Positions 51,773 through 60,426 of a stretch of 64,000 nucleotides of DNA are shown piece after piece (position 1 is the first letter of the stretch; every line of letters starts with the position of its first letter). The DNA comes from Mycolicibacterium brisbanense (GTDB lineage Bacteria; Actinomycetota; Actinomycetes; Mycobacteriales; Mycobacteriaceae), in NCBI RefSeq assembly GCF_001570425.1, contig NZ_BCSX01000028.1, forward strand, positions 1 through 64,000, read 5' to 3'. The position numbers and the translations under genes are program-made. Under the pieces are notes generated by a model that worked only from the letters and a program-made list of their open reading frames with translations, did not search any database and was not told the origin of the DNA.

Positions 51773-53191
51773 ATGTCCGGATCATCTGGCGGAGTCCGAA
51801 CTGCCCCGCATGGCAGATTCCTGACCAAGCTCACCCTCATCGCCACGCTCGGTGGGCTGCTGTTCGGGTACGACACCGGTGTCATCTCCGGTGCCCTGCT
51901 CTACATGAAGGACGACCTGGACCTCAGCGACTTCGGTGAGGCCACCGTGGTCAGTTGCCTGCTGTTCCCGGGCGCGGCCTTCGGCGCGCTGTTCGGTGGC
52001 AGGGTCGCCGACCGGATCGGTAGGAAACGCACGCTGCTGGTGTGCGCCGGGCTGTTTCTCGTCGGGGCGATCGGATGTGCACTGGCGCCGGGTGTCCAGG
52101 TGATGGTTGCCGCGCGCATCGTCCTCGGGCTCGGCGTCGGCGCCGCGGCGGTGACCTGCCCGCTCTACCTCGCGGAAATGGCGCCCGCCGACCGACGTGG
52201 ACGCATGGTCACCATCAACGAACTGATGATCGTCACCGGTCAGATGCTGGCCTTCGCGACCAACGCGCTGTTGGACCGCTTGTTTCACGACCCCCACGTG
52301 TGGCGCGTCATGCTCGCGGTGGCCGCGGCCCCGGCGGTTGCTCTGCTCATCGGAATGCTGGTGCTGCCGGACTCGCCGCGGTGGTACGGCCTCAAAGGCC
52401 GTATGACTGAAGCCCGTTCGGTGCTGGGGCTGAGCCGCGACCCGGCCGAGGCCGACGCCGAGTATGACCTGATCGAAGAACACACCGCGCACATGCTCAA
52501 GACCACCGCGACCCCGTTCTCGGTGATCCGCGACGTGCCGTGGATCCGGCGCGTGGTGCTCATCGGGTGCGGCCTGGCCATCATTCAGCAGGCCACCGGC
52601 ATCAACACCGTGAACTACTACGCCCCAACGATTCTCAAGCAGAGTGGCCTGGGCGTCAGCGCCGCACTGGTGGCGACCATCGCCGTCGGCGTCACCTCCG
52701 TGGTCACCACGGTCATCGGAATCGTCCTGCTCGGTTACATCGGCAGGCGCACCATGCTGCTGATCGGATTTGCCGGGGTTGCCGCATCGCAGGCAGCACT
52801 GTCGCTGGTGTTCCTGTTACCGGAGTCGACGACCCGCAGTTACGTGATCCTCGGCGGCATGATCGCCTTCGTCGCGTTCGTCCAGATGTTCATCGGCACT
52901 TGTGTGTGGCTACTGCTCTCCGAGATCTTCCCGTTGAGCATTCGCGGATTCGCGATGGGCATCGCGGTTTTCGTGCTCTGGTGCACCAATGCCATCATTT
53001 CGTTCCTGTTCCCGCTGCTGAACTCCGCGCTCGGCTCGACCGGCACGTTCGCGCTGTTCGTGGTGATCAACCTCGTTTCGTGGTGGTTCGTCCGCCGCTA
53101 TGTGCCGGAGACCAAGGGCACCAGCCTCGAAGAGCTCGAAGAGCGTTTCGAAGCCCACGGCACCGGACCCATTCCCGCCGTTACTCACTGA
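51773..53191 (+). CDS. Sugar porter-family MFS transporter (inositol/sugar type)
   Basis: 472 residues with twelve hydrophobic segments and sugar-porter signatures: GGLLFGYDTGVISGALL in segment 1, GGRVADRIGRKRTLL, PLYLAEMAP, QQATGINTVNYYAP and the C-terminal VPETKGTSLEELE. It imports a sugar or polyol with protons. It heads the operon with an IolG-like dehydrogenase and an isomerase-fold enzyme, so an inositol or related cyclitol is the leading candidate. Confidence 0.92.
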   Translation: MSGSSGGVRTAPHGRFLTKLTLIATLGGLLFGYDTGVISGALLYMKDDLDLSDFGEATVVSCLLFPGAAFGALFGGRVADRIGRKRTLLVCAGLFLVGAIGCALAPGVQVMVAARIVLGLGVGAAAVTCPLYLAEMAPADRRGRMVTINELMIVTGQMLAFATNALLDRLFHDPHVWRVMLAVAAAPAVALLIGMLVLPDSPRWYGLKGRMTEARSVLGLSRDPAEADAEYDLIEEHTAHMLKTTATPFSVIRDVPWIRRVVLIGCGLAIIQQATGINTVNYYAPTILKQSGLGVSAALVATIAVGVTSVVTTVIGIVLLGYIGRRTMLLIGFAGVAASQAALSLVFLLPESTTRSYVILGGMIAFVAFVQMFIGTCVWLLLSEIFPLSIRGFAMGIAVFVLWCTNAIISFLFPLLNSALGSTGTFALFVVINLVSWWFVRRYVPETKGTSLEELEERFEAHGTGPIPAVTH

Positions 53192-53217
53192 TTCCGCTAT
53201 AGCCGAAAGGGATTTCC

Positions 53218-54264
53218 ATGTCCGATCTTCGAGTTGCCGTCCTGGGCGTCGGCCTGATGGGCGCCGATCACGTCGCGCGGTTGTCGTCCCGCATCTCCGG
53301 TGCGCGCGTGGCGGTCGTCAACGACTTCCTCACAGAGAAGGCCGAGGCCGTCGCCGCCGATATCCCGGGCTGCCGGGCGATCGGTGATCCGCTGGATGCG
53401 ATCGCCGCTCCCGACGTGGACGCGGTGGTACTGGCCACCCCGGGACCGACGCATGAAAAGCAGCTTCTGGCATGCCTTGATCACGGCAAGCCGGTGCTGT
53501 GCGAGAAGCCCTTGACCACCGATGTCGAATCGGCGCTCGCAGTCGTCAAGCGCGAAGCCGAACTGGGCAGGCGGCTCATCCAGGTCGGGTTCATGCGCCG
53601 CTTCGACGACGAATACATGGCCTTGAAAGAAATGCTCGACCAAGGTGAGCTCGGTCGGCCGCTCGTGTTGCACTGCGCGCACCGCAACCCGGCCGTTCCA
53701 CACGGTTTCGACAGCGCCATGGTGGTGCGCGACTCGTTGGTCCACGAGATCGATGTCACCCGGTTCCTGTTCGACGAGGAAATCGCGTCCATCCAGATCA
53801 TCAAGCCGACACCGAATCCGTCGGGCCCCGAAGGGCTTTCCGATCCGCAGATCGCGATCCTGCGCACTGCAGGCGGCAAGCATGTCGACGTCGAGCTGTT
53901 CGTTCATACCGGGATCGCCTACGAGGTCCGCACCGAGGTGGTTGCCGAGCACGGTTCTGCGATGATCGGCCTGGATGTGGGTGTGGTGCGCAAGAGTGCG
54001 GCCCGCACGCAACGAGGAGAACGGGGCCCGGGTACTTGGGGTGGGCTGATCACGCCGGGATTCCGGGAACGGTTCGGCCGGGCTTACGACACCGAAATCC
54101 AGCGTTGGGTCGATGCGGTTCGTCGCGGTGTGAATGTCGACGGGCCCACTGCGTGGGACGGTTATGCCGCCGCCGCGGTGTGCGAGGCCGGCGTCGAATC
54201 CTTGCACTCCGGTCAGCCCGTTGAGGTGCAGATGGTGGCACGCGACTCGATCAAGGGGGCCTGA
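53218..54264 (+). CDS. iolG: Gfo/Idh/MocA dehydrogenase, inositol 2-dehydrogenase-like
   Basis: 348 residues. The Rossmann loop VLGVGLMGADH and the catalytic CEKPLTTD motif (Lys as acid/base) are followed by the RRFDDEYMALKE and DSLVHEIDVTRFLFDEE segments seen in inositol dehydrogenases. It would oxidise a cyclitol or sugar with NAD. AAAGGGA precedes the ATG. The symbol is tentative, since no other iol genes (iolB, C, D, E) are seen here and other substrates are possible. Confidence 0.82.
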   Translation: MSDLRVAVLGVGLMGADHVARLSSRISGARVAVVNDFLTEKAEAVAADIPGCRAIGDPLDAIAAPDVDAVVLATPGPTHEKQLLACLDHGKPVLCEKPLTTDVESALAVVKREAELGRRLIQVGFMRRFDDEYMALKEMLDQGELGRPLVLHCAHRNPAVPHGFDSAMVVRDSLVHEIDVTRFLFDEEIASIQIIKPTPNPSGPEGLSDPQIAILRTAGGKHVDVELFVHTGIAYEVRTEVVAEHGSAMIGLDVGVVRKSAARTQRGERGPGTWGGLITPGFRERFGRAYDTEIQRWVDAVRRGVNVDGPTAWDGYAAAAVCEAGVESLHSGQPVEVQMVARDSIKGA

Positions 54265-54267
54265 CCC

Positions 54268-55140
54268 ATGAAGATTGCGTTGGATCCCACGCCGTTTCAC
54301 CATTCACATGAATTGCTGGAGTTTCCGAAGCTGGTGGCGGAGTTGGGCTATGAATATCTGCAGTTGACACCGCACCGGGATTTCATCCCGTTCTTCAATC
54401 ATCCGCGCGCCGATGACGATCTCGTCGCCAAGTTCCGCAAGGCGTGCGCCGACGCCGGGGTCGGGATCGCGTCGGTGCTGCCGGTGCTGCGCTGGTCGAG
54501 CCCCGAGCCGGATGCCCGGGACGCCGCGGTGCGCAACTGGAAACGCGTCATCGAGATCACCGTCGACCTCGGCGTCAACGTGATCAACACCGAATTCGCC
54601 GGCCGCCCCGAGAAGGCCGAGGAGTCCGAGCGGGCGTTTTTCCGGTCGATGGAAGAGCTGCTGCCGATCATCGAACGCGAGGGCATCGACGTGCGGATCG
54701 ACCCGCACCCCGACGATTTCGTCGAGGACGGCTTGGAAGCGCTGCGCATCATCCGCGGGGTCAACTCGCCGAACATCGGCATGGTGTACGTGGCGTGTCA
54801 TACGTTTCACATGGGTGCCAACATGGCTGAGATCATGGCTGCGGCGGGGGAGAAGCTGCGGTTGGTGCATGTGGCCGACACCATGGACCATCACCGCAGC
54901 CACGGCCTGCGGTACATCACCAATCCGCCGGGGAATCCGGTGCGGGTGCATCAGCACCTCAAGATCGGTGACGGCGATATCGAGTGGGATGAGTTCTTTG
55001 GTGGCCTGGCCGGGATCGGTTTTTATGATCGGCCCGATACGGTCATGGTGTCGAGTGTGTTCGGCGAGGACGAGAACGCCCACGAGGTGTCGCGCTATCA
55101 GCTGGCCACCATGACCGATTACGTGGCGAAGTACCGCTGA
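54268..55140 (+). CDS. Sugar phosphate isomerase/epimerase-fold protein (AP endonuclease 2 family)
   Basis: 290 residues with a TIM-barrel fold of the xylose-isomerase-like/IolE/IolI type. Metal ligands fit the glutamate in VINTEFAGRP, the aspartate and histidine in RIDPHPDD, and HVADTMDHHRS. It lies 3 bp after the dehydrogenase and probably isomerises or dehydrates its keto product. The nested hairpin after it is a likely terminator. Confidence 0.85.
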   Translation: MKIALDPTPFHHSHELLEFPKLVAELGYEYLQLTPHRDFIPFFNHPRADDDLVAKFRKACADAGVGIASVLPVLRWSSPEPDARDAAVRNWKRVIEITVDLGVNVINTEFAGRPEKAEESERAFFRSMEELLPIIEREGIDVRIDPHPDDFVEDGLEALRIIRGVNSPNIGMVYVACHTFHMGANMAEIMAAAGEKLRLVHVADTMDHHRSHGLRYITNPPGNPVRVHQHLKIGDGDIEWDEFFGGLAGIGFYDRPDTVMVSSVFGEDENAHEVSRYQLATMTDYVAKYR

Positions 55141-55146
55141 TTTGTT

Positions 55147-55209
55147 CGGCGAGCAGTCACAGCGGTACCGCAACTGCGGCGTGTCGGGTACCGCCGGGAC
55201 TGCTCGCCG
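55147..55209. terminator. Nested two-stem hairpin between convergent genes
   Basis: The outer arms CGGCGAGCAGTC (55147-55158) and GACTGCTCGCCG (55198-55209) are perfect. The inner arms GCGGTACC (55162-55169) and GGTACCGC (55187-55194) are also perfect, with 3-base internal loops on each side and a 17-base loop. It starts 7 bp after the isomerase stop and serves either strand. No strong T run follows; GAGAAAAA lies after the right arm. Confidence 0.6.
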
Positions 55210-55231
55210 GAGAAAAACGCGCGAGGAACGG

Positions 55232-56470
55232 TCAGGCGGGACGCGGCGCGAGGTGCTTGGACCAGCCCGTGGCACAGCACAGGGCGCACAGCGCCGCCAG
55301 CACCCCGAGCGCCGTCAGCATGACCGGATAGCTGAAGTAGTGGGCGAGCGCGGCCAGGGCGGCAGGCAGCAGGAAGCCGATGTAGGCCAGCGAGTAGTAG
55401 ACGCCGGACAGGCCCGCGAGTTCGTCCGGTTCGGCGATGCGCTGGATCTCCAGAAGCCCTGACACGATCGCGATGCCGTAGGCGCTGCCGAGCAGCATGG
55501 CCACCAGCAGCGCCACCAGCGGGGAGCGCGTGACGGCGGTCGCCACGGCAGCGAAGACGCCCAATGCCATCAACACCATCGAGACCACCACGGCGCGCGC
55601 GGTCGAGCGGTCGTCGAGGCGCCGTGCGATGGGCTGCACCAAGACGCCGCACCCTAGCGTCAGAACCGTGAGACCGGCTGTGTAGAGCAGTGCCCAGGAG
55701 CCGAGCTGGTCGGCCACCAGGGCGGGCACGATCGCGTACGCGATGCCCGCGGATCCGAAGATCCACGGCGCCATAGGAACAACGACGTGGAGAAATCGGC
55801 GGTGCCCAGCGGTCGGAACCTTCAGGCCCTCGATGAGGGGTATGGGTGTTGCGCCGCTGCGGGTTTCGGCAGAGCGACGCAGCACAGCCCACAGTGCCGG
55901 CAGGCACAGCGCCGCATGGACGAGATAGGTCAGCACCAGAGGATCGGGCGCGAATACGGCGAGCAACCCCGAGCACAACGGCCCCACGCCGAAACCCAGT
56001 GAGAGACAAACCGATGCGCGGCGGGCACCGGCACCGGCGGAGGCGTTCTCGAACGGCGGCTTCGACAGCTCCGTGATCCATGCCGAACCGACCGACATCG
56101 CGATACCGACCGCCAGGCCGCTGAGGAGCCGGCCGACGAACAATGCCGTGAACCCCCAGCTGTCCCCGATGGCCAGGACCAGGCTGCCCAGCGCGGAGCT
56201 GATCAACCCGGTGACCATCGCGGGCCGTCTGCCGTGTCGGTCCGAGAGCGCCGAGGCCACGAGCAGACCAGGCACCAGCCCGATGACGTAGGCGCCGAGC
56301 AGGATGTCGACGTCGACGCGGGTGTATCCGGAATGCTGCGCGTAGGCGATCAGCAAGGGCGTGAACTGATTACCGCCCCACCCGATGCAGAACACGGCTG
56401 CGGCGACAGCGAACCACGGGCGAAGTGCCTGTCTCTGTGTGCTTTCCGCGGAATCGAGTGTGTACGTCAT
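55232..56470 (-). CDS. MFS transporter
   Basis: 412 residues with about twelve hydrophobic segments and the MFS loop ASALSDRHGRRPAMV between segments 2 and 3. It looks like a drug/organic-solute type carrier. Its start overlaps the GntR stop by 4 bp, so the regulator gene is translated just ahead of it in the same unit. The substrate is unknown. Confidence 0.88.
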   Translation of the reverse strand: MTYTLDSAESTQRQALRPWFAVAAAVFCIGWGGNQFTPLLIAYAQHSGYTRVDVDILLGAYVIGLVPGLLVASALSDRHGRRPAMVTGLISSALGSLVLAIGDSWGFTALFVGRLLSGLAVGIAMSVGSAWITELSKPPFENASAGAGARRASVCLSLGFGVGPLCSGLLAVFAPDPLVLTYLVHAALCLPALWAVLRRSAETRSGATPIPLIEGLKVPTAGHRRFLHVVVPMAPWIFGSAGIAYAIVPALVADQLGSWALLYTAGLTVLTLGCGVLVQPIARRLDDRSTARAVVVSMVLMALGVFAAVATAVTRSPLVALLVAMLLGSAYGIAIVSGLLEIQRIAEPDELAGLSGVYYSLAYIGFLLPAALAALAHYFSYPVMLTALGVLAALCALCCATGWSKHLAPRPA

Positions 56471-57123
56471 TCGAGCACCACCCGGTAGGTGGCTTCGAGG
56501 TGTGCCAACAGCGCGGTCTCGAATGCGTTCACGTCGCGTTGTCCGATGGCCTCGGCCAGCCGGCCGTGCTCATCGACGAGCAGTGCGAGCCGGGCCGGAT
56601 CGGCGCGCGCCGCGTCCGTCATCATCCGGCGTTGCCGGTCGCTGAGTGAACCGTAGAAGCGCTGCGCAATCGAGTTGCCCGCCACTTCGACGATGCGGCG
56701 GTGGAACGCGTCGTCGGCTGCCGCGAACTGGCGGGCGTCGCCCGCCGCGGCTCCCCGGCGCTGTTCGTCGACAAGCTCGGACAGCTCGGCGAAGAGTGGT
56801 TCGATCGACTCGGGCGAGCGGCACAACCGTCGCACCGCGGCAGTTTCCAGCGCCAGGCGCATCTCCAACACATCGGTGGTGTCGTGCGGCGAGACCGGTA
56901 CGACGACGGCACCGCGCCGCGGCACCAGATCGAGCAGGTCCTCGGCCGCGAGCCGCAAGAACGCCTCATGGACCGGAGTCCTGCTGACGCCGAGCTGCGT
57001 GGCGACTTCGACCTCGCTCAGCAGCTGGCCACCCCGGACCTCGCCGGACAGGATCTGATCCTTGGTGGCCTGGTAGGCGCGCTGGCTGGACTTCTGCACG
57101 AGGACTACCGTACGCCCATGCAT
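56467..57123 (-). CDS. GntR-family (FadR/FCD-type) regulator
   Basis: 218 residues: winged helix (LLSEVEVATQLGVSRTPVHE, then LVPRRGAVVV) and FCD ligand domain (EMRLALETAAVRRL, DDAFHRRIVEVAGN, DEHGRLAEAIGQRD). It precedes the MFS gene in the same unit. The exact start is uncertain: ATG 57123 lies inside a 22-bp palindrome, and a start a few codons later is possible. It probably represses its own operon. Confidence 0.87.
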   Translation of the reverse strand: MHGRTVVLVQKSSQRAYQATKDQILSGEVRGGQLLSEVEVATQLGVSRTPVHEAFLRLAAEDLLDLVPRRGAVVVPVSPHDTTDVLEMRLALETAAVRRLCRSPESIEPLFAELSELVDEQRRGAAAGDARQFAAADDAFHRRIVEVAGNSIAQRFYGSLSDRQRRMMTDAARADPARLALLVDEHGRLAEAIGQRDVNAFETALLAHLEATYRVVLE

Positions 57124-57139
57124 GCAACCTTGCATGCAT
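57118..57139. promoter_or_regulatory. 22-bp palindrome overlapping the GntR start, candidate operator
   Basis: The arms ATGCATGCAA and TTGCATGCAT are perfect around CC. It covers the proposed GntR start codon and lies 55 bp before the divergent LysR gene, so it could coordinate both. Confidence 0.65.
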
Positions 57140-57194
57140 GCACTTATCATTGTGACCGATCCCACCGCCGGCAGGCGCATGGTTAGCTTCGACC

Positions 57195-58058
57195 ATGCGC
57201 ATCGACGGCCAGCAGCTTGCCGCGCTGGCCGCCGTGATCGAGTCGGGCAGTTTCGAGGCCGCTGCGGGCCGGCTGCACGTCACGCCCTCAGCGGTGAGCC
57301 AACGCATCAAAGCCCTGGAGCAGCGGGTCGGCCAGGTCCTGGTGGTTCGTGAAAAGCCTTGCGTGGCAACTCCGGCCGGAGTTCCGCTGCTGAGACTCGC
57401 GGCGCAGACCGCAATGCTGGAGGCGGAGGCGCTGGCCGAGATGAGTGGCGACGCGGCCCCGTGGACCCGGATTGCGCTGGCCGTCAACGCCGATTCGATG
57501 GCGACCTGGTTCACCACGGTGCTGGCACGCCTGCCCGGTGTGCTGTTCGACATCCGCATCGAGGATCAGGATCACTCGGCGCAGCTGCTGAGAGAAGGCG
57601 TCGTGATGGGCGCAGTGACCACCGAGCGCAGGCCTGTGCCGGGCTGCCGTGTGTACACCCTTGGCGCCATGCGGTACGTGCCCGTGGCCACCGCCGACTA
57701 CGTCGAGCGATATTTGCCGCACGGGTTCACCGCGGCGGCCGCCTCGCAGGCACCGTCACTGGCGTGGAACCGGGCTGACGCGTTGCAGGACAGCTTGGTA
57801 CGCAAGGTGTTCCGCAAGGACATCGTCCGGCCGACGCAATTCGTACCGACCGCAGAGGGTTTCGCCGCAGCCCTGCGGGCCGGTCTGGGCTGGGGCATGT
57901 TTCCCGAGGAGCTCGTCGAGGCGTCCTGGGTCCCGATCGCCCCACAGCATCTCGACGTCCCGCTCTACTGGCAGTGCTGGAAATTGGACAGCGAGGTGGT
58001 CTCGACCGTCACCGAGGTGATCCGCGCGGCCGCGGCGAGCCTACGCGCGCGCCGATAG
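57195..58058 (+). CDS. LysR-family regulator, ArgP/LysG-like
   Basis: 287 residues with the LysR HTH (SFEAAAGRLHVTPSAVSQRI) and an effector domain resembling ArgP/LysG (Rv1985c), including ALAVNADSMATWF and GLGWGMFPEEL. In that group the regulator usually faces a LysE-type amino-acid exporter. Here the neighbours are a GntR/MFS unit and, convergently with an 18-bp overlap, an SBF-type transporter. The target is therefore unclear. Confidence 0.87.
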   Translation: MRIDGQQLAALAAVIESGSFEAAAGRLHVTPSAVSQRIKALEQRVGQVLVVREKPCVATPAGVPLLRLAAQTAMLEAEALAEMSGDAAPWTRIALAVNADSMATWFTTVLARLPGVLFDIRIEDQDHSAQLLREGVVMGAVTTERRPVPGCRVYTLGAMRYVPVATADYVERYLPHGFTAAAASQAPSLAWNRADALQDSLVRKVFRKDIVRPTQFVPTAEGFAAALRAGLGWGMFPEELVEASWVPIAPQHLDVPLYWQCWKLDSEVVSTVTEVIRAAAASLRARR

Positions 58059-59039
58059 CGGCGAGGACGGCGCCGCGTCGTCCGCTGCCGCTCGGCCCCA
58101 CCGTCCGGCCAGGGCGGCGCAGGTGGCGAGCTGGATTTGATGAAAGATCATCAGCGGCAACACGATCAGTCCAACCGGATGACCGGCGAACAGTACCGTG
58201 GCCATTGGCAGGCCGGTCGCCAAGCTCTTCTTCGAGCCGCAGAAGATGACCACGATCCGATCGGCACGGTCGAAGTGCAACAGTCGTGCCATCCCCGCGG
58301 TGATGCTCAACACGACGGCCAACAGCACGACGCTGACGGCGATGACGGCGGCGATGCTGGAGACTTTCATCCCGGTCCAGATGTGCTCGGCCATACCGGC
58401 ACTGAACGCCGCGTACACGACCAGATACACCGAGCCGCGGTCGACGACCTTGGTGAGCGTTGTGTGCGATAGCAGCCGGCGCAATTTCGATCGGAGCACC
58501 TGCCCGGCGACGAACGGCACCAGCAGCTGCAACACGATCTCCAGGATGGAGGTTGCCGAGACGGTCGCGCCGCCGGTGGTCTGCATGAGCAGGGTCACCA
58601 GCAGCGGGGTGATGAGGATGCCCAGCATGTTCGACGCCGACGCGCTGACGACGGCCGCCGCGACATTGCCGCGGGCGATGGAGGTGAAGGCGATCGAGGA
58701 TTGCACCGTGGACGGCAGCAGGCACAAGAAGAGCATGCCGATGTAGAGCTCATCGGTGAGCACCGACGGGACCAGCACCCGCATCGCCAGTCCCAGCAGC
58801 GGGAAGAGCACGTAAGTCGCGGCCAGGACGGTGGTGTGCAGCCGCCAGTGCTTGAGCCCCTCGAGTGCCTCCCGGGGTTCCAGGCGCGTGCCGTACAAGA
58901 AGAACAGCACGGCGATGGCGACCTTCGTCGCCCACTCCAAGACGTTCGCGGCATCGCCGCGCGCAGGTACCAGCAGACCGATGGCCATCGAAGCGACCAG
59001 GCCGAGCAGGAACCCATCGATGCGGAGTTTGGCGAGCAC
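58041..59039 (-). CDS. Bile acid:sodium symporter-family (SBF-like) transporter
   Basis: 332 residues with about nine or ten hydrophobic segments. FFLYGTRLEPREALEGLKHW, LLPSTVQSSIAFTSIARGN and IVIFCGSKKSLATGLPMA are typical of the SBF/YfeH-like branch. It probably moves an organic anion. It diverges from the LysR gene at 59108, which is likely its regulator. Confidence 0.88.
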   Translation of the reverse strand: MLAKLRIDGFLLGLVASMAIGLLVPARGDAANVLEWATKVAIAVLFFLYGTRLEPREALEGLKHWRLHTTVLAATYVLFPLLGLAMRVLVPSVLTDELYIGMLFLCLLPSTVQSSIAFTSIARGNVAAAVVSASASNMLGILITPLLVTLLMQTTGGATVSATSILEIVLQLLVPFVAGQVLRSKLRRLLSHTTLTKVVDRGSVYLVVYAAFSAGMAEHIWTGMKVSSIAAVIAVSVVLLAVVLSITAGMARLLHFDRADRIVVIFCGSKKSLATGLPMATVLFAGHPVGLIVLPLMIFHQIQLATCAALAGRWGRAAADDAAPSSPLSARA

Positions 59040-59086
59040 CGGTTCACCGTACGGCGATCGGCACTCATAGCAGAAGTCGATGAAGT

Positions 59087-59108
59087 CGATATATCTAAAC
59101 GGGTATCG
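59087..59108. promoter_or_regulatory. CGATA-N12-TATCG inverted repeat, candidate LysR site
   Basis: The short arms CGATA (59087-59091) and TATCG (59104-59108) lie in the 68-bp gap between the SBF transporter and LysR genes and touch the LysR start. Spacing fits interrupted-dyad sites of LysR proteins. The arms are short, so support is modest. Confidence 0.4.
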
Positions 59109-59965
59109 TGATTAATGTGTTCGACCCGGAGTTGCTGCGGACCTTCCTCGCAGTCGAGCGGGCAGGCGGTTTCACCGCAGCCGGACGCGTGCTCGGACTG
59201 CGGCAATCGACGGTGAGCGGCCATATCGCGCGATTGGAACAGGCCGTCGGCCGCGAACTGATCCGGCGGGACACCCGCAACCTGGCATTGACCGCCGACG
59301 GCGCCGCCATGGTCGGTTTCGCCCGTCGCATCCTCGACGCGCAGGCCCAGGCCGACCGATATTTTTCCGAATCCCGACTCACCGGCTTCATCCGGCTCGG
59401 CGCGTCCGATGACCTGGTGGCGCGCGAATTGCCCGACGTGCTTGTCGAATTCCAGCGGTCCTATCCGGGCGTGGATCTCGAGTTGGTCGTGGGTCTGAGT
59501 GAGAACCTCAAAATCCGCATGGCTGCAGGTGAACTGGACATGATGGTGGCCAAGCGCCTGCCCGGTGACCGGCACGGCCGGCTTTTGTGGCGCGACCGGT
59601 TGGTGTGGGCGGGACGGCCCGGCCTGAGCGATATCGCCGATCCGGTTCCCGTCGTGACCTATCCGACGCCGAGCCTGACGCGTCGTGTCGCGCTGCGTGC
59701 GCTGGAACGTGAGCGCCGCGCCTGGCGGATCGCGTGCGTGAGTGACAGTCAACTGGGTCTGCAGGCAGCGGCACTCGCGGGGCTCGGTATCGTCCCGCAT
59801 GCCGAAACCCTGTTACCGACAGGCCTTTTCCCGGTCGATGACGATCGGTTGCCGGACCTCGGTGAACTCGAATTCGTATTGCTGCGCAGACGTACCGAGC
59901 CGTCGGAGCCCGAGCAGGCGCTCTACGACGCGATCGTCGACGGCGCGAACCGCATGCACCGATGA
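59108..59965 (+). CDS. LysR-family transcriptional regulator
   Basis: 285 residues with HTH AGGFTAAGRVLGLRQSTVSG then HIARLEQAVGRELIRR and a full effector domain. GTG 59108 is used; a second GTG at 59117 would give MFDPELLRTFLAV, which is also family-like. It diverges from the SBF transporter and likely controls it. It ends 4 bp before the convergent broken flavoprotein gene. Confidence 0.88.
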   Translation: MINVFDPELLRTFLAVERAGGFTAAGRVLGLRQSTVSGHIARLEQAVGRELIRRDTRNLALTADGAAMVGFARRILDAQAQADRYFSESRLTGFIRLGASDDLVARELPDVLVEFQRSYPGVDLELVVGLSENLKIRMAAGELDMMVAKRLPGDRHGRLLWRDRLVWAGRPGLSDIADPVPVVTYPTPSLTRRVALRALERERRAWRIACVSDSQLGLQAAALAGLGIVPHAETLLPTGLFPVDDDRLPDLGELEFVLLRRRTEPSEPEQALYDAIVDGANRMHR

Positions 59966-59969
59966 GGCC

Positions 59970-60410
59970 CTATCCGTTGCTGTAAACCCGTGTGGGCGCG
60001 ATGAGTACGGCGGTGCGGCCCTGTTCGACCATCACCCGGTCGTAGGTGTCCCAGTCGTCGTGCGTGCCGCCGGCGGCGGTGAAGATATCCCGCAGCAGCA
60101 CACGCAGCCGTTCCGGGTCCAGCCAGGGTTGCGGATCGTCGGGACCTGCCAGCTCGGCATGTCCCTCGACGGTGGCTCACTGCCAACCATTGCGGAACGT
60201 CACCGAAAGTTGCGGCCTGGCACGCAGATTTGCGAGTTTGACCCGGCCGTACGTGACGAATCCGAGGACGGGTGCCGACGTCGCCGGGTGCGCCAGCACG
60301 CCGGCATTGACCAGCGTGGACTGGATGGTCGCGTCAGCGCGCAGTGTCGACACCACCGCCAGACCGTGGTCGTCGCGGGCCAGAGCAGCGGCCTCTTCCA
60401 GTGTCGGCAT
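59970..60410 (-). pseudogene. PPOX/F420-dependent oxidoreductase-type flavoprotein with in-frame TGA
   Basis: From ATG 60410 the frame encodes a split-barrel protein (LAVVSTLRADATIQSTLVNA, then FVTYGRVKLANLRARPQLSV) up to RNGWQ, then hits TGA at 60177-60179 (codon 78). It continues without shift to TAG at 59970 with clear family sequence (VEGHAELAGPDD, FTAAGGTHDDWDTYDRVM, ALIAPTRVYSNG type ending). Relatives often have Trp at the interrupted position, so a single TGG-to-TGA change would explain it. The intact product would be 146 residues. It follows the DapB-like gene by 16 bp on the same strand. A sequencing error is possible. Confidence 0.75.
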
Positions 60411-60426
60411 GCGTGCTCCCCTCGTC

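Noticed and set aside
53197..54303. Antisense open frame of 368 codons over the dehydrogenase at 53218.
   Set aside because: Sense strand carries full Gfo/Idh/MocA motifs. The antisense protein resembles nothing and has no ribosome site I can see.
60177..60179. Selenocysteine insertion at the in-frame TGA of the flavoprotein.
   Set aside because: No bacterial SECIS-like hairpin is evident after the TGA, relatives do not use selenocysteine here, and a Trp-to-stop change is simpler.
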